Shown: positions 17,962 through 25,549 of the stretch, one piece after another
Numbering within the stretch: position 1 is the stretch's first letter
Layout of the letters: each line of letters begins with the position of its first letter
Assembly (NCBI RefSeq): GCF_910584445.1
Contig: NZ_CAJUBO010000012.1
Location: 1-64,000, forward strand
From: an uncultured Desulfovibrio sp.
GTDB taxonomy: Bacteria > Desulfobacterota > Desulfovibrionia > Desulfovibrionales > Desulfovibrionaceae
Reading direction: 5' to 3'
Length of the DNA: 64,000 nucleotides
Translations under genes and position numbers: made by a program
Notes under the pieces: model-generated
What the model was told of the DNA's origin: nothing
Databases searched by the model: none
What the model saw: only the letters and a program-made list of their open reading frames with translations

Positions 17962-19713
17962 ATGCCCAAAATGACTCCCAGCGAGGCCATGGCCGAAGTC
18001 CTTGTGGAGGAAGGCGTCACCCATGTGAGCGGTATCCTTGGTTCCGCCTACATGGATCTGCTCGACCTCTTCCCGGCTGCCGGTATCGACTTTATCTCCG
18101 TGCGCCACGAGCAGACCGCCGGCCACATGGAAGACGCCTACACCCGCATGAAGGGCAAGGCGGGTGTGGTCATCGGCCAGAACGGACCCGGCATCACCAA
18201 CTATGTGACCGCCGTGGCGACCGCCAACATGGCCCACACCCCCATGATCGTCATCTCCCCGAGCGCTGGCTCCGCCTCCGTGGGCTGGGACGGCTTCCAG
18301 GAATGCGACACCTGGGACATCTTCAAGCCCATCACCAAGCTCTCCCTGCGCGTGCCGCATCCCAGCCGCGCCGGCGACGTGCTCCGCACGGCCTTCCGCG
18401 CCGCCTACGCCATGCGCGGCCCGGTGCTCGTGGACATCCCGCGTGACTACTTCTACGGCGAGATCAACGAGGAGATCCTCAAGCCCTCGCAGTATCGCGT
18501 GGCCCCCGGCGGCATCGGCAATCCTGAAATGTTCAAGCACGCCGTCGAAGTGCTGAAGAGCGCCAAGAACCCGGTCATCGTCTCCGGCCGCGGCGTCGTC
18601 GATGCCGACTGCGTGGACGTGGTGGCCCAGCTCGCCAAGCATCTCGCCGCGCCCGTGGCGTGCAGCTACCTGCACAACGATGCCTTCCCGGCGGACAATC
18701 CGCTCTGGGCCGGACCCATCGGCTACATGGGTTCCCATGCGGCCATGCGCCTCATGGAGAAGGCCGACGTCATCCTGGCTATCGGCAGCCGTCTGTCCTA
18801 CTTCGGCACCCTGCCCCAGGACGGCATCAACTACTTCCCCAAGACGGCCAAGATCGTCCAGATCGACATCAACCCCATGCACATCGCCAAGACCCACCCC
18901 ATCACCGTGGGCCTGTGCGCCGACGCCAGGGACGCTTCCGTGGAACTGCTCAAGCAGCTCAAGGAAGCCATGCCCGAGCGCGACAACGCGCCCGTGATCG
19001 CCAAGGTCAAGGCCGAGCTTGAGGCCTGGCAGAAGGAGATCGACGCCATCGCCGCCGAACCCACCCTCGAGGGCCGCATGCATCCCCGCAAGGCCCTGGA
19101 AGTGGTCGGCAAGTTCGTCTATGACAACGATGCCATCGTCACCACCGACATCGGCAACACCTCCTCCACGGCCAACAGCTACCTGCGTTTCCGCAATCCC
19201 AAGCGCGACATCGCCACGCTGACCTTCGGCAACACCGGTTTCGCCTATCAGGCCGCCCTCGGCGCCCAGCTCTACTGCAAGGAAGCCAAGATGGACAACC
19301 CCGTGCTGTCCATCGCCGGCGACGGCGCGTGGGGCATGAGCCTCTTTGAAGTGCCCACCGCCTGCCAGTTCGACCTGCCGGTCATCGCCACCGTGTACAA
19401 CAACGGCGCCTGGTGCGCCGAGAAGAAGAACCAGGTGGACTTCTACAACAACCGCTTCGTGGGCGCGGACATCTGGTCCAAGTCCTATGCGGACATCGCC
19501 CGCGCCATGGGCGCCGACGGCTACACCGTCAACACCCAGGCCGACCTCGCCGACGCCCTGAACACGGCCCGCAAGAACCGTCGTCCGGCCGTCATCGAAG
19601 TCATGACCGACGGCACCCGCCTTGCGCCGCCCTTCCGTCGCGACGCCCTGGCGCTGCCCACCCGCTATCTGCCCAAGTACGAAAAGCTGGACAAGAAGTA
19701 CTTCCCCAAATAA
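17962..19713 (+). CDS. xsc: Sulfoacetaldehyde acetyltransferase Xsc
   Basis: A 583-aa cytoplasmic thiamine-diphosphate enzyme that converts sulfoacetaldehyde and phosphate to sulfite and acetyl phosphate. The N-terminal pyrimidine-binding domain has SVRHEQTAGHMEDAYTR with the catalytic Glu region. The C-terminal TPP/Mg domain has SIAGDGAWGMSLFEVPTA with a downstream NNGAWCAEK. Length and the segments QECDTWDIFKPITK and GNTSSTANSYLRF fit Xsc rather than acetolactate synthase. GAGGAG lies 6 nt before the ATG. In a sulfite-reducing bacterium the released sulfite can serve as electron acceptor. The strong sigma-54 promoter and dyad upstream suggest substrate induction. Confidence 0.92.
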   Translation: MPKMTPSEAMAEVLVEEGVTHVSGILGSAYMDLLDLFPAAGIDFISVRHEQTAGHMEDAYTRMKGKAGVVIGQNGPGITNYVTAVATANMAHTPMIVISPSAGSASVGWDGFQECDTWDIFKPITKLSLRVPHPSRAGDVLRTAFRAAYAMRGPVLVDIPRDYFYGEINEEILKPSQYRVAPGGIGNPEMFKHAVEVLKSAKNPVIVSGRGVVDADCVDVVAQLAKHLAAPVACSYLHNDAFPADNPLWAGPIGYMGSHAAMRLMEKADVILAIGSRLSYFGTLPQDGINYFPKTAKIVQIDINPMHIAKTHPITVGLCADARDASVELLKQLKEAMPERDNAPVIAKVKAELEAWQKEIDAIAAEPTLEGRMHPRKALEVVGKFVYDNDAIVTTDIGNTSSTANSYLRFRNPKRDIATLTFGNTGFAYQAALGAQLYCKEAKMDNPVLSIAGDGAWGMSLFEVPTACQFDLPVIATVYNNGAWCAEKKNQVDFYNNRFVGADIWSKSYADIARAMGADGYTVNTQADLADALNTARKNRRPAVIEVMTDGTRLAPPFRRDALALPTRYLPKYEKLDKKYFPK

Positions 19714-19733
19714 GGGACAGGATTCGGACATGG

Positions 19734-19757
19734 GGGCCGCCGCTTCGGCGGCGGCCC
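19734..19757 (+). other. UUCG-capped hairpin between xsc and phnX
   Basis: A 10-bp GC stem (19734-19743 with 19748-19757) closes a TTCG tetraloop 20 nt after the xsc stop. No T tract follows directly, so it is more likely an mRNA stabiliser or attenuator that makes phnX expression lower than xsc than a full terminator. Confidence 0.55.
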
Positions 19758-19826
19758 GCCGCAAGAAGGGGCGGGCCGCCTGCGGGTGGCGCGCCTCTTT
19801 CCTTTTTTCAGCGCGAGGAGCCGCAG

Positions 19827-20714
19827 ATGGAAAGCAAACCCTTTGTGCGCCGTGGCCGCCCGTATGTCGGGCCTGTGCAGGCCGTCATTCTCGACTGGGC
19901 CGGAACGGCGGTGGATCATGGCTGCCGCGGGCCGGTGGCGGTGTTCACCCGCGCCTTCGGGCGCTTCGGCCTGGAGCCGGAGACCGCCGAGGTGCGCGCG
20001 CCCATGGGGCGCGAAAAGCGCGAGCATGTGGCGGCCATGCTGAACATGCCGCGCCTTGCGGCCCTCTGGCGGGAACGTAGCGGCCATGCGCCCGATGATG
20101 CCGATGTGGATGCGGTCTTCGCCGCCGTGACCGAGCTTATGCCCGGCACCCTGGCCGATTATGCCGAGCCGGTGCCCGGCTGCGTGGAAGCCATGGCCCG
20201 CCTGCGCGAAATGGGGGTGAAGATCGGCTCCTGCACGGGCTACAGCCGCTCCATGATGGAGAACCTGCTGCCGCGCGCCGCCGCCGCCGGGTATGCGCCC
20301 GATTGCGTGGTCCCGGCCGACGAGGTGCCCGCGGGGCGTCCCTGGCCGTGGATGTGCCAGACCAATTGCATGCGCCTGGGCGTCCACCCGCAGGAAGCCG
20401 TCCTCAAGGTGGGCGATACCGTGGCCGACATCGAGGAGGGACTCAACGCGGGACACTGGAGCGTGGCGGTCACGCGCACGAGCAATGCGCTCGGCCTTAC
20501 CGCGGAGGAGGCCGCGGCCATGCCCGCCCAGGAACTCGCCCGGCGGGAAGAGGCCCTGGCCCGCAGTTTCCGCGAGGCCGGGGCGCACTATGTGATTTCT
20601 TCGGTGGCGGACCTGCCGGAACTGGTGGAGACCATCGCCGCCCGCCTCCGCCCGCGTCGCCATGTGCTTGACAGGGGAATCGAAGAATTTTACGATTATC
20701 GAATGGGTCGTTAA
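19827..20714 (+). CDS. phnX: Phosphonoacetaldehyde hydrolase (phosphonatase)
   Basis: A 295-aa HAD-superfamily enzyme that cleaves phosphonoacetaldehyde to acetaldehyde and phosphate. The nucleophile motif is LDWAGTAVDHG. The Schiff-base Lys is in APMGREKREHVAAMLNMPR, aligned with the essential Lys of known phosphonatases. HAD motif II is SCTGYSR and motif IV is VGDTVADIEEG. GAGGAG precedes the ATG. No aminotransferase for 2-aminoethylphosphonate is in the window. With xsc it makes a pair that handles the sulfonate and phosphonate analogues of the same C2 aldehyde. Unusually, the last three codons and stop lie inside the tRNA-Lys gene. Confidence 0.9.
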   Translation: MESKPFVRRGRPYVGPVQAVILDWAGTAVDHGCRGPVAVFTRAFGRFGLEPETAEVRAPMGREKREHVAAMLNMPRLAALWRERSGHAPDDADVDAVFAAVTELMPGTLADYAEPVPGCVEAMARLREMGVKIGSCTGYSRSMMENLLPRAAAAGYAPDCVVPADEVPAGRPWPWMCQTNCMRLGVHPQEAVLKVGDTVADIEEGLNAGHWSVAVTRTSNALGLTAEEAAAMPAQELARREEALARSFREAGAHYVISSVADLPELVETIAARLRPRRHVLDRGIEEFYDYRMGR

Positions 20715-20780
20715 CTCAGTAGGTAGAGTATCTGCCTTTTAAGCAGAGAGTCGCAGGTTCGATCCCCGCACGACCCACCA
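20705..20780 (+). tRNA. tRNA-Lys (anticodon TTT)
   Basis: A 76-nt cloverleaf with encoded CCA: acceptor GGGTCGT/ACGACCC, D-arm ACTC/GAGT, anticodon stem TCTGC/GCAGA around CTTTTAA, and a T-arm with the loop TTCGATC. The T stem GCAGG/CCCGC has one A-C mismatch. Its 5' ten bases are also the end of phnX. An integrase remnant follows about 100 nt downstream, so the 3' half is probably an old attachment site. Confidence 0.93.
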
Positions 20781-20869
20781 ATATTTCAAGCCCTTACGGC
20801 AACGCCCGTGAGGGCTTTGCTTTTGGGCACATAGCGCAACTCTGGAAGGGCATTAGCCGGGCAGGCGGT

Positions 20870-21199
20870 GGAAATCGTGCGCGACCTCGCGCAGTACACC
20901 GGCGGCGGACGTTACCTCATCCCCAGCATGCGCGCTGAATCCCGACCCATTTCAGGCATGCCCTTCTTGCCGGGTTGCGGCGGCTTGACTACGGCAAGGA
21001 GGAGATGACCGTCCACGGCTTCCGTTCTCTGGCTTCAACGCTGCTCAATGAACAGGGCTACAATCGGGACTGGATTGAGCGACAACTTGCCCACGGGGAA
21101 CGCAACCGCGTCAGGGCGAGCTACAACTTTGCCGAGTACCTGCCGGATGGCTCACGCCACGGAAAAAGCAATCTTGGAAATGATAGAAAAGTGGCTTAG
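20870..21199 (+). pseudogene. Remnant of a P4-type tyrosine integrase
   Basis: Fragments of the C-terminal catalytic domain are readable in more than one frame. An upstream piece resembles the YLIPS stretch of these integrases. The best preserved piece (21005-21199) begins MTVHGFRSLASTLLNEQGY (the box with the catalytic His and Arg) and continues DWIERQLAHGERNRVRASYN (His and the nucleophile Tyr). The N-terminal two thirds are gone. It sits right after tRNA-Lys, where such integrases lie, so it marks an old island that has been lost. Confidence 0.75.
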
Positions 21200-21226
21200 A
21201 CGGTAAGTTGAAAAGGAGCAAAGCAA

Positions 21227-21556
21227 ATGAACGTGAAAGAGGTTCTGGACAAATTGTTTGAAGTGTACGGCGGTATTTCTGGGCATGGGAAGCGGAGTTG
21301 CGCCTTCGCCATGTTTCCCCGTGCTACTCAGTTTGAAAATGTCAAAGCTGTGTTTGCGTTCAGTTACGAAGAGAAAACTACGCCGGAAGGGCAATTTTTT
21401 ACAACGGAGGGGACGCCAATAACGGTTATTTTCAATGAAAAAACGGGGAAAAATTTCACACTTCCGCAGCATTCATTCCCTATGAAAACGTATGACCCTG
21501 TGGAAGTTGATTCATTGCTTTGCGAAGTGAGCGATGCGCTTGATGAAATTTTATAA
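21227..21556 (+). CDS. Hypothetical protein, 109 aa
   Basis: A small soluble protein with a good ribosome site (AAAGGAGC 9 nt before the ATG). I do not recognise it. It is acidic at the C-terminus (DPVEVDSLLCEVSDALDEIL), has a mixed alpha/beta pattern and no signal or membrane segment. Base composition is lower in GC than the neighbours and it follows the integrase remnant, so it is probably a leftover of the lost tRNA-Lys island. Confidence 0.6.
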   Translation: MNVKEVLDKLFEVYGGISGHGKRSCAFAMFPRATQFENVKAVFAFSYEEKTTPEGQFFTTEGTPITVIFNEKTGKNFTLPQHSFPMKTYDPVEVDSLLCEVSDALDEIL

Positions 21557-21603
21557 CGCACACCACAGCCATGGGCACGAGAACGTGTCGTTATTATTGA
21601 TAA

Positions 21604-21673
21604 CAACCTATTGATTTTATTAGAGAATTTTACTTTTATACATTTTGTTATCCACAATAATTTCAATAGGTTG
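21604..21673. repeat. 11-bp inverted repeat upstream of the NifA-like gene
   Basis: CAACCTATTGA (21604-21614) and TCAATAGGTTG (21663-21673) are perfect inverted copies separated by 48 AT-rich bases. The rest of the 279-nt gap holds no gene. They could be operator sites for the regulator downstream or the end of the lost island. Confidence 0.5.
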
Positions 21674-21835
21674 TCAGTTTTTGACGACACTTCCTGCGCT
21701 ACCGGCCGCAAGGGCTTTTTCGTCCGTGAGCGCTGGTGCGGGCAACGTCGTGCCGGGACCTGCCGTCGTTTCCCCCGGCGCCGGGTTCGCACCGGCGGCC
21801 CTTGTCTGTCGCCCGCGCCTGCGGTAGCCTGCCGC

Positions 21836-23431
21836 ATGTCCGATCTTCAGCCTGTTCCGTGCGCCGCCGCGGCGGCATTTGCGCCCGCCTCCCAGCTGGC
21901 GCTTTTGCGTGAGCTTGTCGAACTGGTGAACAGTGACGGTGACGTGGCGGAAAGCCTTGAGCAGGCGCTCGCGCTCATGGCCGCGCATCTGCCCCTCATC
22001 CACGGCACGGTGACGCTTGTGGACCCGCGCAGCGGCGAGATCCGCATCAATGCCGCGTACGGGCTGAATCCGGCGGAGCGGCGGCGCGGGCGCTATCTTC
22101 AGGGGGAGGGCGTCACCGGCCGCGTCATTGCCGGCGGCCGCGCCATGTGCCTCTGCGATGCGGGTTCGGAACCGCTCTTTCTCAACAGGACCCGTTCGCG
22201 CGACCTGAAGCGCGAGCGGGTCTCGTTCCTCTGCGTCCCCATCCGGCTGCATGACCAGGTGGTGGGCGCGCTCTCGGTGGATCACCAACCCGTGGACGCG
22301 GCCACGCTGGAAGACGAGCTGCGACTTTTGCAGATCATCGCCGCGCTGCTGGCGCACACGGCGCTGGAAAGCCTTGACCGCATGGCCGAGTCCGCCCCGG
22401 CGCGGGAGCGTCCGCGCGGCTTTGTGGGCAATTCCGAGGCCATGCACCAGGTCTATGCCCAGATCGCCCAGGTGGCCCCTTCACCGGCCACGGTCTTCCT
22501 GCAGGGAGAATCGGGCACGGGCAAGGAACTGGCCGCCCGGGCCATCCACGCGGCCAGCCCGCGCGCCGGGGGGCCTTTCGTTTCCCTCAATTGCGCGGCC
22601 CTTCCGGAGACCCTGATCGAAAGCGAGCTTTTCGGCCACGAGCGCGGCGCGTTCACCGGCGCGGCCCAGACGCGCAAGGGACGCTTCGAGCTGGCGCGCG
22701 GGGGCACCCTTTTTCTGGACGAGGTGGGCGAGCTTTCGCTCCTGACGCAGGCCAAGCTGCTCCGCGTGCTCCAGGAACGGGTCTTCGAGCGTCTGGGCGG
22801 CATGGAGACGCTGCGGGCGGACGTGCGCATCATCACCGCCACCAACCGCGACCTCGAGCGGATGGTGGCGGAGGGCGGCTTTCGCCGCGACCTCTTTTAC
22901 CGCCTCAATGTCTTTCCCATCTTCCTGCCGCCGTTGCGCGAGCGTCAGGAAGACATCCTGCCGCTGGCGGCGCACTTTCTCGGCCAGTTCTCGGCGGGGG
23001 GCGGCCACGGCCGGGCGCATCTCTCGCTGGCCGTCATGGACATGCTCCAGCGCTATGCCTGGCCCGGCAATGTCCGGGAACTCCAGAACGTGATGGAGCG
23101 GGCCGCCCTGCTGCTCGGTTCCGGGCGCGTGGTGCTGCCCCAGCATCTTCCCCCGGCGCTCCATGGGCCGCGCGTCTCCGGCGAGCCGCCCGCGGGCGGC
23201 CGGGGCGGTGGGGGCGCCTCCCTGCCCGGGGGCAGCCTGGCCGCGCGCCTGGACGAGGTGGAACGCGCCAGCATCGAGGAGGCCCTGGAGTCCTGCGGCG
23301 GCCATATGGGCAAGGCGGCGGCCGCCCTGGGGCTTACGGAGCGCGTCATGGCCCTGCGCCTGAAAAAATACGGCATCAGCTACAAGAGCTTTCGGGGGCG
23401 GCGGTATTCCGCGTGCAGGACGGGGCATTGA
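21836..23431 (+). CDS. NifA-like sigma-54 activator (GAF-AAA-HTH)
   Basis: A 531-aa regulator with an N-terminal GAF domain (about 20-175; GEGVTGRVIAGG and VPIRLHDQVVGALSVDH). The AAA+ domain follows, with Walker A GESGTGKE, the sigma-54 loop GAFTGA and Walker B LFLDEVGELS. After a Gly-rich linker comes a Fis-type helix-turn-helix (GHMGKAAAALGLTERVMALRLKK). The layout is that of NifA, but no nitrogenase genes are in the window. Its neighbours are an ammonium transporter, PII and glutamine synthetase, so it most likely activates ammonium assimilation. The start at 21836 is chosen by homology; no strong ribosome site is visible. Confidence 0.85.
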   Translation: MSDLQPVPCAAAAAFAPASQLALLRELVELVNSDGDVAESLEQALALMAAHLPLIHGTVTLVDPRSGEIRINAAYGLNPAERRRGRYLQGEGVTGRVIAGGRAMCLCDAGSEPLFLNRTRSRDLKRERVSFLCVPIRLHDQVVGALSVDHQPVDAATLEDELRLLQIIAALLAHTALESLDRMAESAPARERPRGFVGNSEAMHQVYAQIAQVAPSPATVFLQGESGTGKELAARAIHAASPRAGGPFVSLNCAALPETLIESELFGHERGAFTGAAQTRKGRFELARGGTLFLDEVGELSLLTQAKLLRVLQERVFERLGGMETLRADVRIITATNRDLERMVAEGGFRRDLFYRLNVFPIFLPPLRERQEDILPLAAHFLGQFSAGGGHGRAHLSLAVMDMLQRYAWPGNVRELQNVMERAALLLGSGRVVLPQHLPPALHGPRVSGEPPAGGRGGGGASLPGGSLAARLDEVERASIEEALESCGGHMGKAAAALGLTERVMALRLKKYGISYKSFRGRRYSACRTGH

Positions 23432-23432
23432 A

Positions 23433-23665
23433 TCTACATTTTTGTCGATTTGTTTGATGGCTCCTTGCCGACGCCTTATCCCGTGGCTGTTCGCTGGCCC
23501 GCGAGGCTGCCGCGCGCGCATGCCCTGAAAGAAAACGACAAAAATGCAGATTTTGCATGGAGAAATATATTTCCTTGTAAATACAGGTTTTTTTCAAGAT
23601 CATCGGCGGCGCGCGCCCCGGATCTCCCCCGGTAAGGGGACATTAAGTACCTTTTTGTCGTTTTT
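23433..23665. repeat. Three copies of a TTTTTGTCG motif before amtB
   Basis: CTACATTTTTGTCGATTT (from 23435), its inverted near-copy CGACAAAAATGCAGATTT (from 23536) and a third, CCTTTTTGTCGTTTTT (from 23650), lie in the 444-nt gap between the NifA-like gene and amtB. Their spacing upstream of the sigma-54 promoter suits activator sites. They do not match the usual TGT-N10-ACA of NifA. Confidence 0.55.
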
Positions 23666-23778
23666 TTCTCTCCCCCTGCGCCCTCCTGGCCGTGCCGCGA
23701 CGGCCACACGGGATATTTGCGGAAAATTCTCAAACAAAAACACAGTATTGCCCTAAAAAGCCCCGCCGCTTCGGACCC

Positions 23779-23793
23779 TGGCATGGTTTATGC
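23779..23793 (+). promoter_or_regulatory. Candidate sigma-54 promoter of amtB operon
   Basis: TGGCATGGTTTATGC has GG-N10-GC spacing and differs from the consensus at two positions. It is about 85 nt before the amtB start and downstream of the TTTTTGTCG motifs. Confidence 0.65.
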
Positions 23794-23875
23794 CCAGAGG
23801 GACGGGTCTGCCGGATCGTCCTGCCGCTGTCCGCGCCAGCGAACGAGAAGGCGAAACTTCGAGGGGTTTTGGGGC

Positions 23876-25084
23876 ATGAATGCGTCCGATACGGGATTTG
23901 TCATCATCTGCGCCACCATGGTCATGCTGATGACGCCGGCGCTGGCCTTGTTCTACGGCGGCCTGGTGAGGGTCCGCAACGTCCTGTCCACCAACATGCA
24001 CAGTTATGCGAGCCTTGGCCTCACAACGGCGCTCTGGGCAATCATCGGCTATACGCTCGCCTTCGGGGAGGATGTGGGCGGCGTCATCGGCAACCTCGCC
24101 TTTTTCGCGCTTGACGGGGTGCAGGGCACGGCCGCGCCCGCGGCTTCCGCGTTGCCGCACACGGTTTTTGTGGCCTTCCAGTGCATGTTCGCCGTGCTCA
24201 CCGTGGCGCTCGTTTCCGGCGCGTATGCCGAGCGCATCCGCTTCCCCGCGGTGCTCCTGTTTTCCGGACTCTGGCTCATTTTCGCCTATGCGCCCATGGC
24301 GCACTGGGTCTGGGGCGGCGGCTGGATGGCGCGCATGGGCGCCGTGGACTTTGCCGGGGGCGCGGTGGTCCACATGGCCTCCGGCGCGGGCGCGCTCGCC
24401 TGCGCCCAGGCGCTTGGTCCCCGGCTCGCCAGCGGACGGCAGGGCGGTCTGCCCCACAACCTGCCCATGACCCTTCTGGGCGGCGGCCTGCTCTGGTTCG
24501 GCTGGTTCGGCTTCAATGCCGGGAGCGCCCTTGCCGCGGGCATGCTTGCCGGGCAGGCGCTTCTGACCACGCACCTCGCCTCGGCGTGCGGCATCCTCGG
24601 CTGGATGCTCGTGGAGTGGAAGCGCACGGGCAAGCCCACCAGCCTGGGCGCGGTTTCCGGCGCGCTGGCGGGCCTGGTGGCGATCACGCCCGGCGCGGGC
24701 TTTGTGGGGCTGCTGCCTTCCATGCTCATCGGATTCATCGGCGGCATGGTCTGCTACGGCGGCGTGCTGCTCAAGAACCGCCTGGGGTATGACGACGCGC
24801 TGGACGTGGTGGGCATCCACGGGCTGGGGGGCACCTGGGGCGCGCTCGCCACCGGGCTGTTCGCCACCGCCGCCGTCAACGGCGTGGATGGCCTGCTGTA
24901 CGGAAACCCGCGCCAGCTCTGGGTGCAGGCCGTTTCCGTCGTCGCCACCTGGGCCTACGTCTATGTGGTGAGCCGTGGCATCCTGCGCGTGGTGGACGCC
25001 CTTGTGGGGCTGCGCGTCATGCCCGAGGCCGAGTTCCTCGGTCTTGACCTGAGCGAGCACAACGAACGCGGATATTCGCTCTGA
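23876..25084 (+). CDS. amtB: Ammonium transporter, Amt family
   Basis: A 402-aa inner-membrane channel with eleven predicted helices that conducts ammonium/ammonia inward. Family motifs are present: ALFYGGLVRVRNVLSTNMHS near the start, FAYAPMAHWVWGGGW, GGAVVHMASGAGALACA, LWFGWFGFNAGSAL and the pore His in VVGIHGLGGTWGALATGLFA. GAGGGG precedes the ATG at 23876; the frame upstream is non-homologous. It is followed within 85 nt by PII, the classic amt-PII pair, where PII blocks the channel when nitrogen is plentiful. Confidence 0.93.
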   Translation: MNASDTGFVIICATMVMLMTPALALFYGGLVRVRNVLSTNMHSYASLGLTTALWAIIGYTLAFGEDVGGVIGNLAFFALDGVQGTAAPAASALPHTVFVAFQCMFAVLTVALVSGAYAERIRFPAVLLFSGLWLIFAYAPMAHWVWGGGWMARMGAVDFAGGAVVHMASGAGALACAQALGPRLASGRQGGLPHNLPMTLLGGGLLWFGWFGFNAGSALAAGMLAGQALLTTHLASACGILGWMLVEWKRTGKPTSLGAVSGALAGLVAITPGAGFVGLLPSMLIGFIGGMVCYGGVLLKNRLGYDDALDVVGIHGLGGTWGALATGLFATAAVNGVDGLLYGNPRQLWVQAVSVVATWAYVYVVSRGILRVVDALVGLRVMPEAEFLGLDLSEHNERGYSL

Positions 25085-25169
25085 ACCGTTTTTGCCCAAC
25101 CGCGGCGCGGCAATGCCGGGTCCGGATGCATGGCACCGGCTCCGGCGCCGCCCGCAGGAGAACGAGAGA

Positions 25170-25508
25170 ATGAAAAAGCTTGAGATCATCATCCGGCCGG
25201 GCATGTTCGAGTCCGTGAGGGATGCCGTGTCCCGTCTGGGCATCCATGGCCTGAACTATGCGGAGATCCGCGGCTTCGGCCGCCAGCGCGGGCACACGGA
25301 GGTCTATCGCGGCGCCACGGTGCAGGTGGACTGCCTGCCCAAGGTCAAGATCGAGGTGGTCGTCCACGACGAGGCGCTGGAGAGCGTCATCGCCGCGGTC
25401 GTCGCCACGGCGCGCACCGGCCAGGTGGGGGACGGCAAGATCTTTGTCAGCGAGGTGCTGGATGCCGTGCGTATCCGCACCGGCGAACGCGGCGTGGATG
25501 CCCTGTGA
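25170..25508 (+). CDS. glnB: Nitrogen regulatory protein PII
   Basis: A 112-aa trimeric signal protein that senses ATP/ADP and 2-oxoglutarate and controls AmtB, glutamine synthetase or regulators. It has GFGRQRGHTEVYRGATVQVD in the T-loop and TGQVGDGKIFV at the ATP site. The usual uridylylation residue Tyr51 is replaced by Val (GATVQV, normally GAEYMV), so control by GlnD-type uridylylation is not expected. It lies between amtB and glutamine synthetase and is presumably co-transcribed. Confidence 0.92.
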   Translation: MKKLEIIIRPGMFESVRDAVSRLGIHGLNYAEIRGFGRQRGHTEVYRGATVQVDCLPKVKIEVVVHDEALESVIAAVVATARTGQVGDGKIFVSEVLDAVRIRTGERGVDAL

Positions 25509-25549
25509 TTTCGCGGCCAACCCTTCATGTTTTTGCAAAGGAGTCTCCC

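Noticed and set aside
17962..19713. Acetolactate synthase large subunit
   Set aside because: The thiamine-diphosphate fold is shared, but the sequence segments and neighbours fit Xsc and there is no small subunit gene.
17926..19764. Long minus-strand open frame opposite xsc
   Set aside because: It is a shadow caused by GC-rich codon use; xsc has clear family motifs, a ribosome site and a promoter.
21836..23431. True nitrogenase activator NifA
   Set aside because: The architecture fits but no nif structural genes or TGT-N10-ACA sites are visible, so only NifA-like is claimed.
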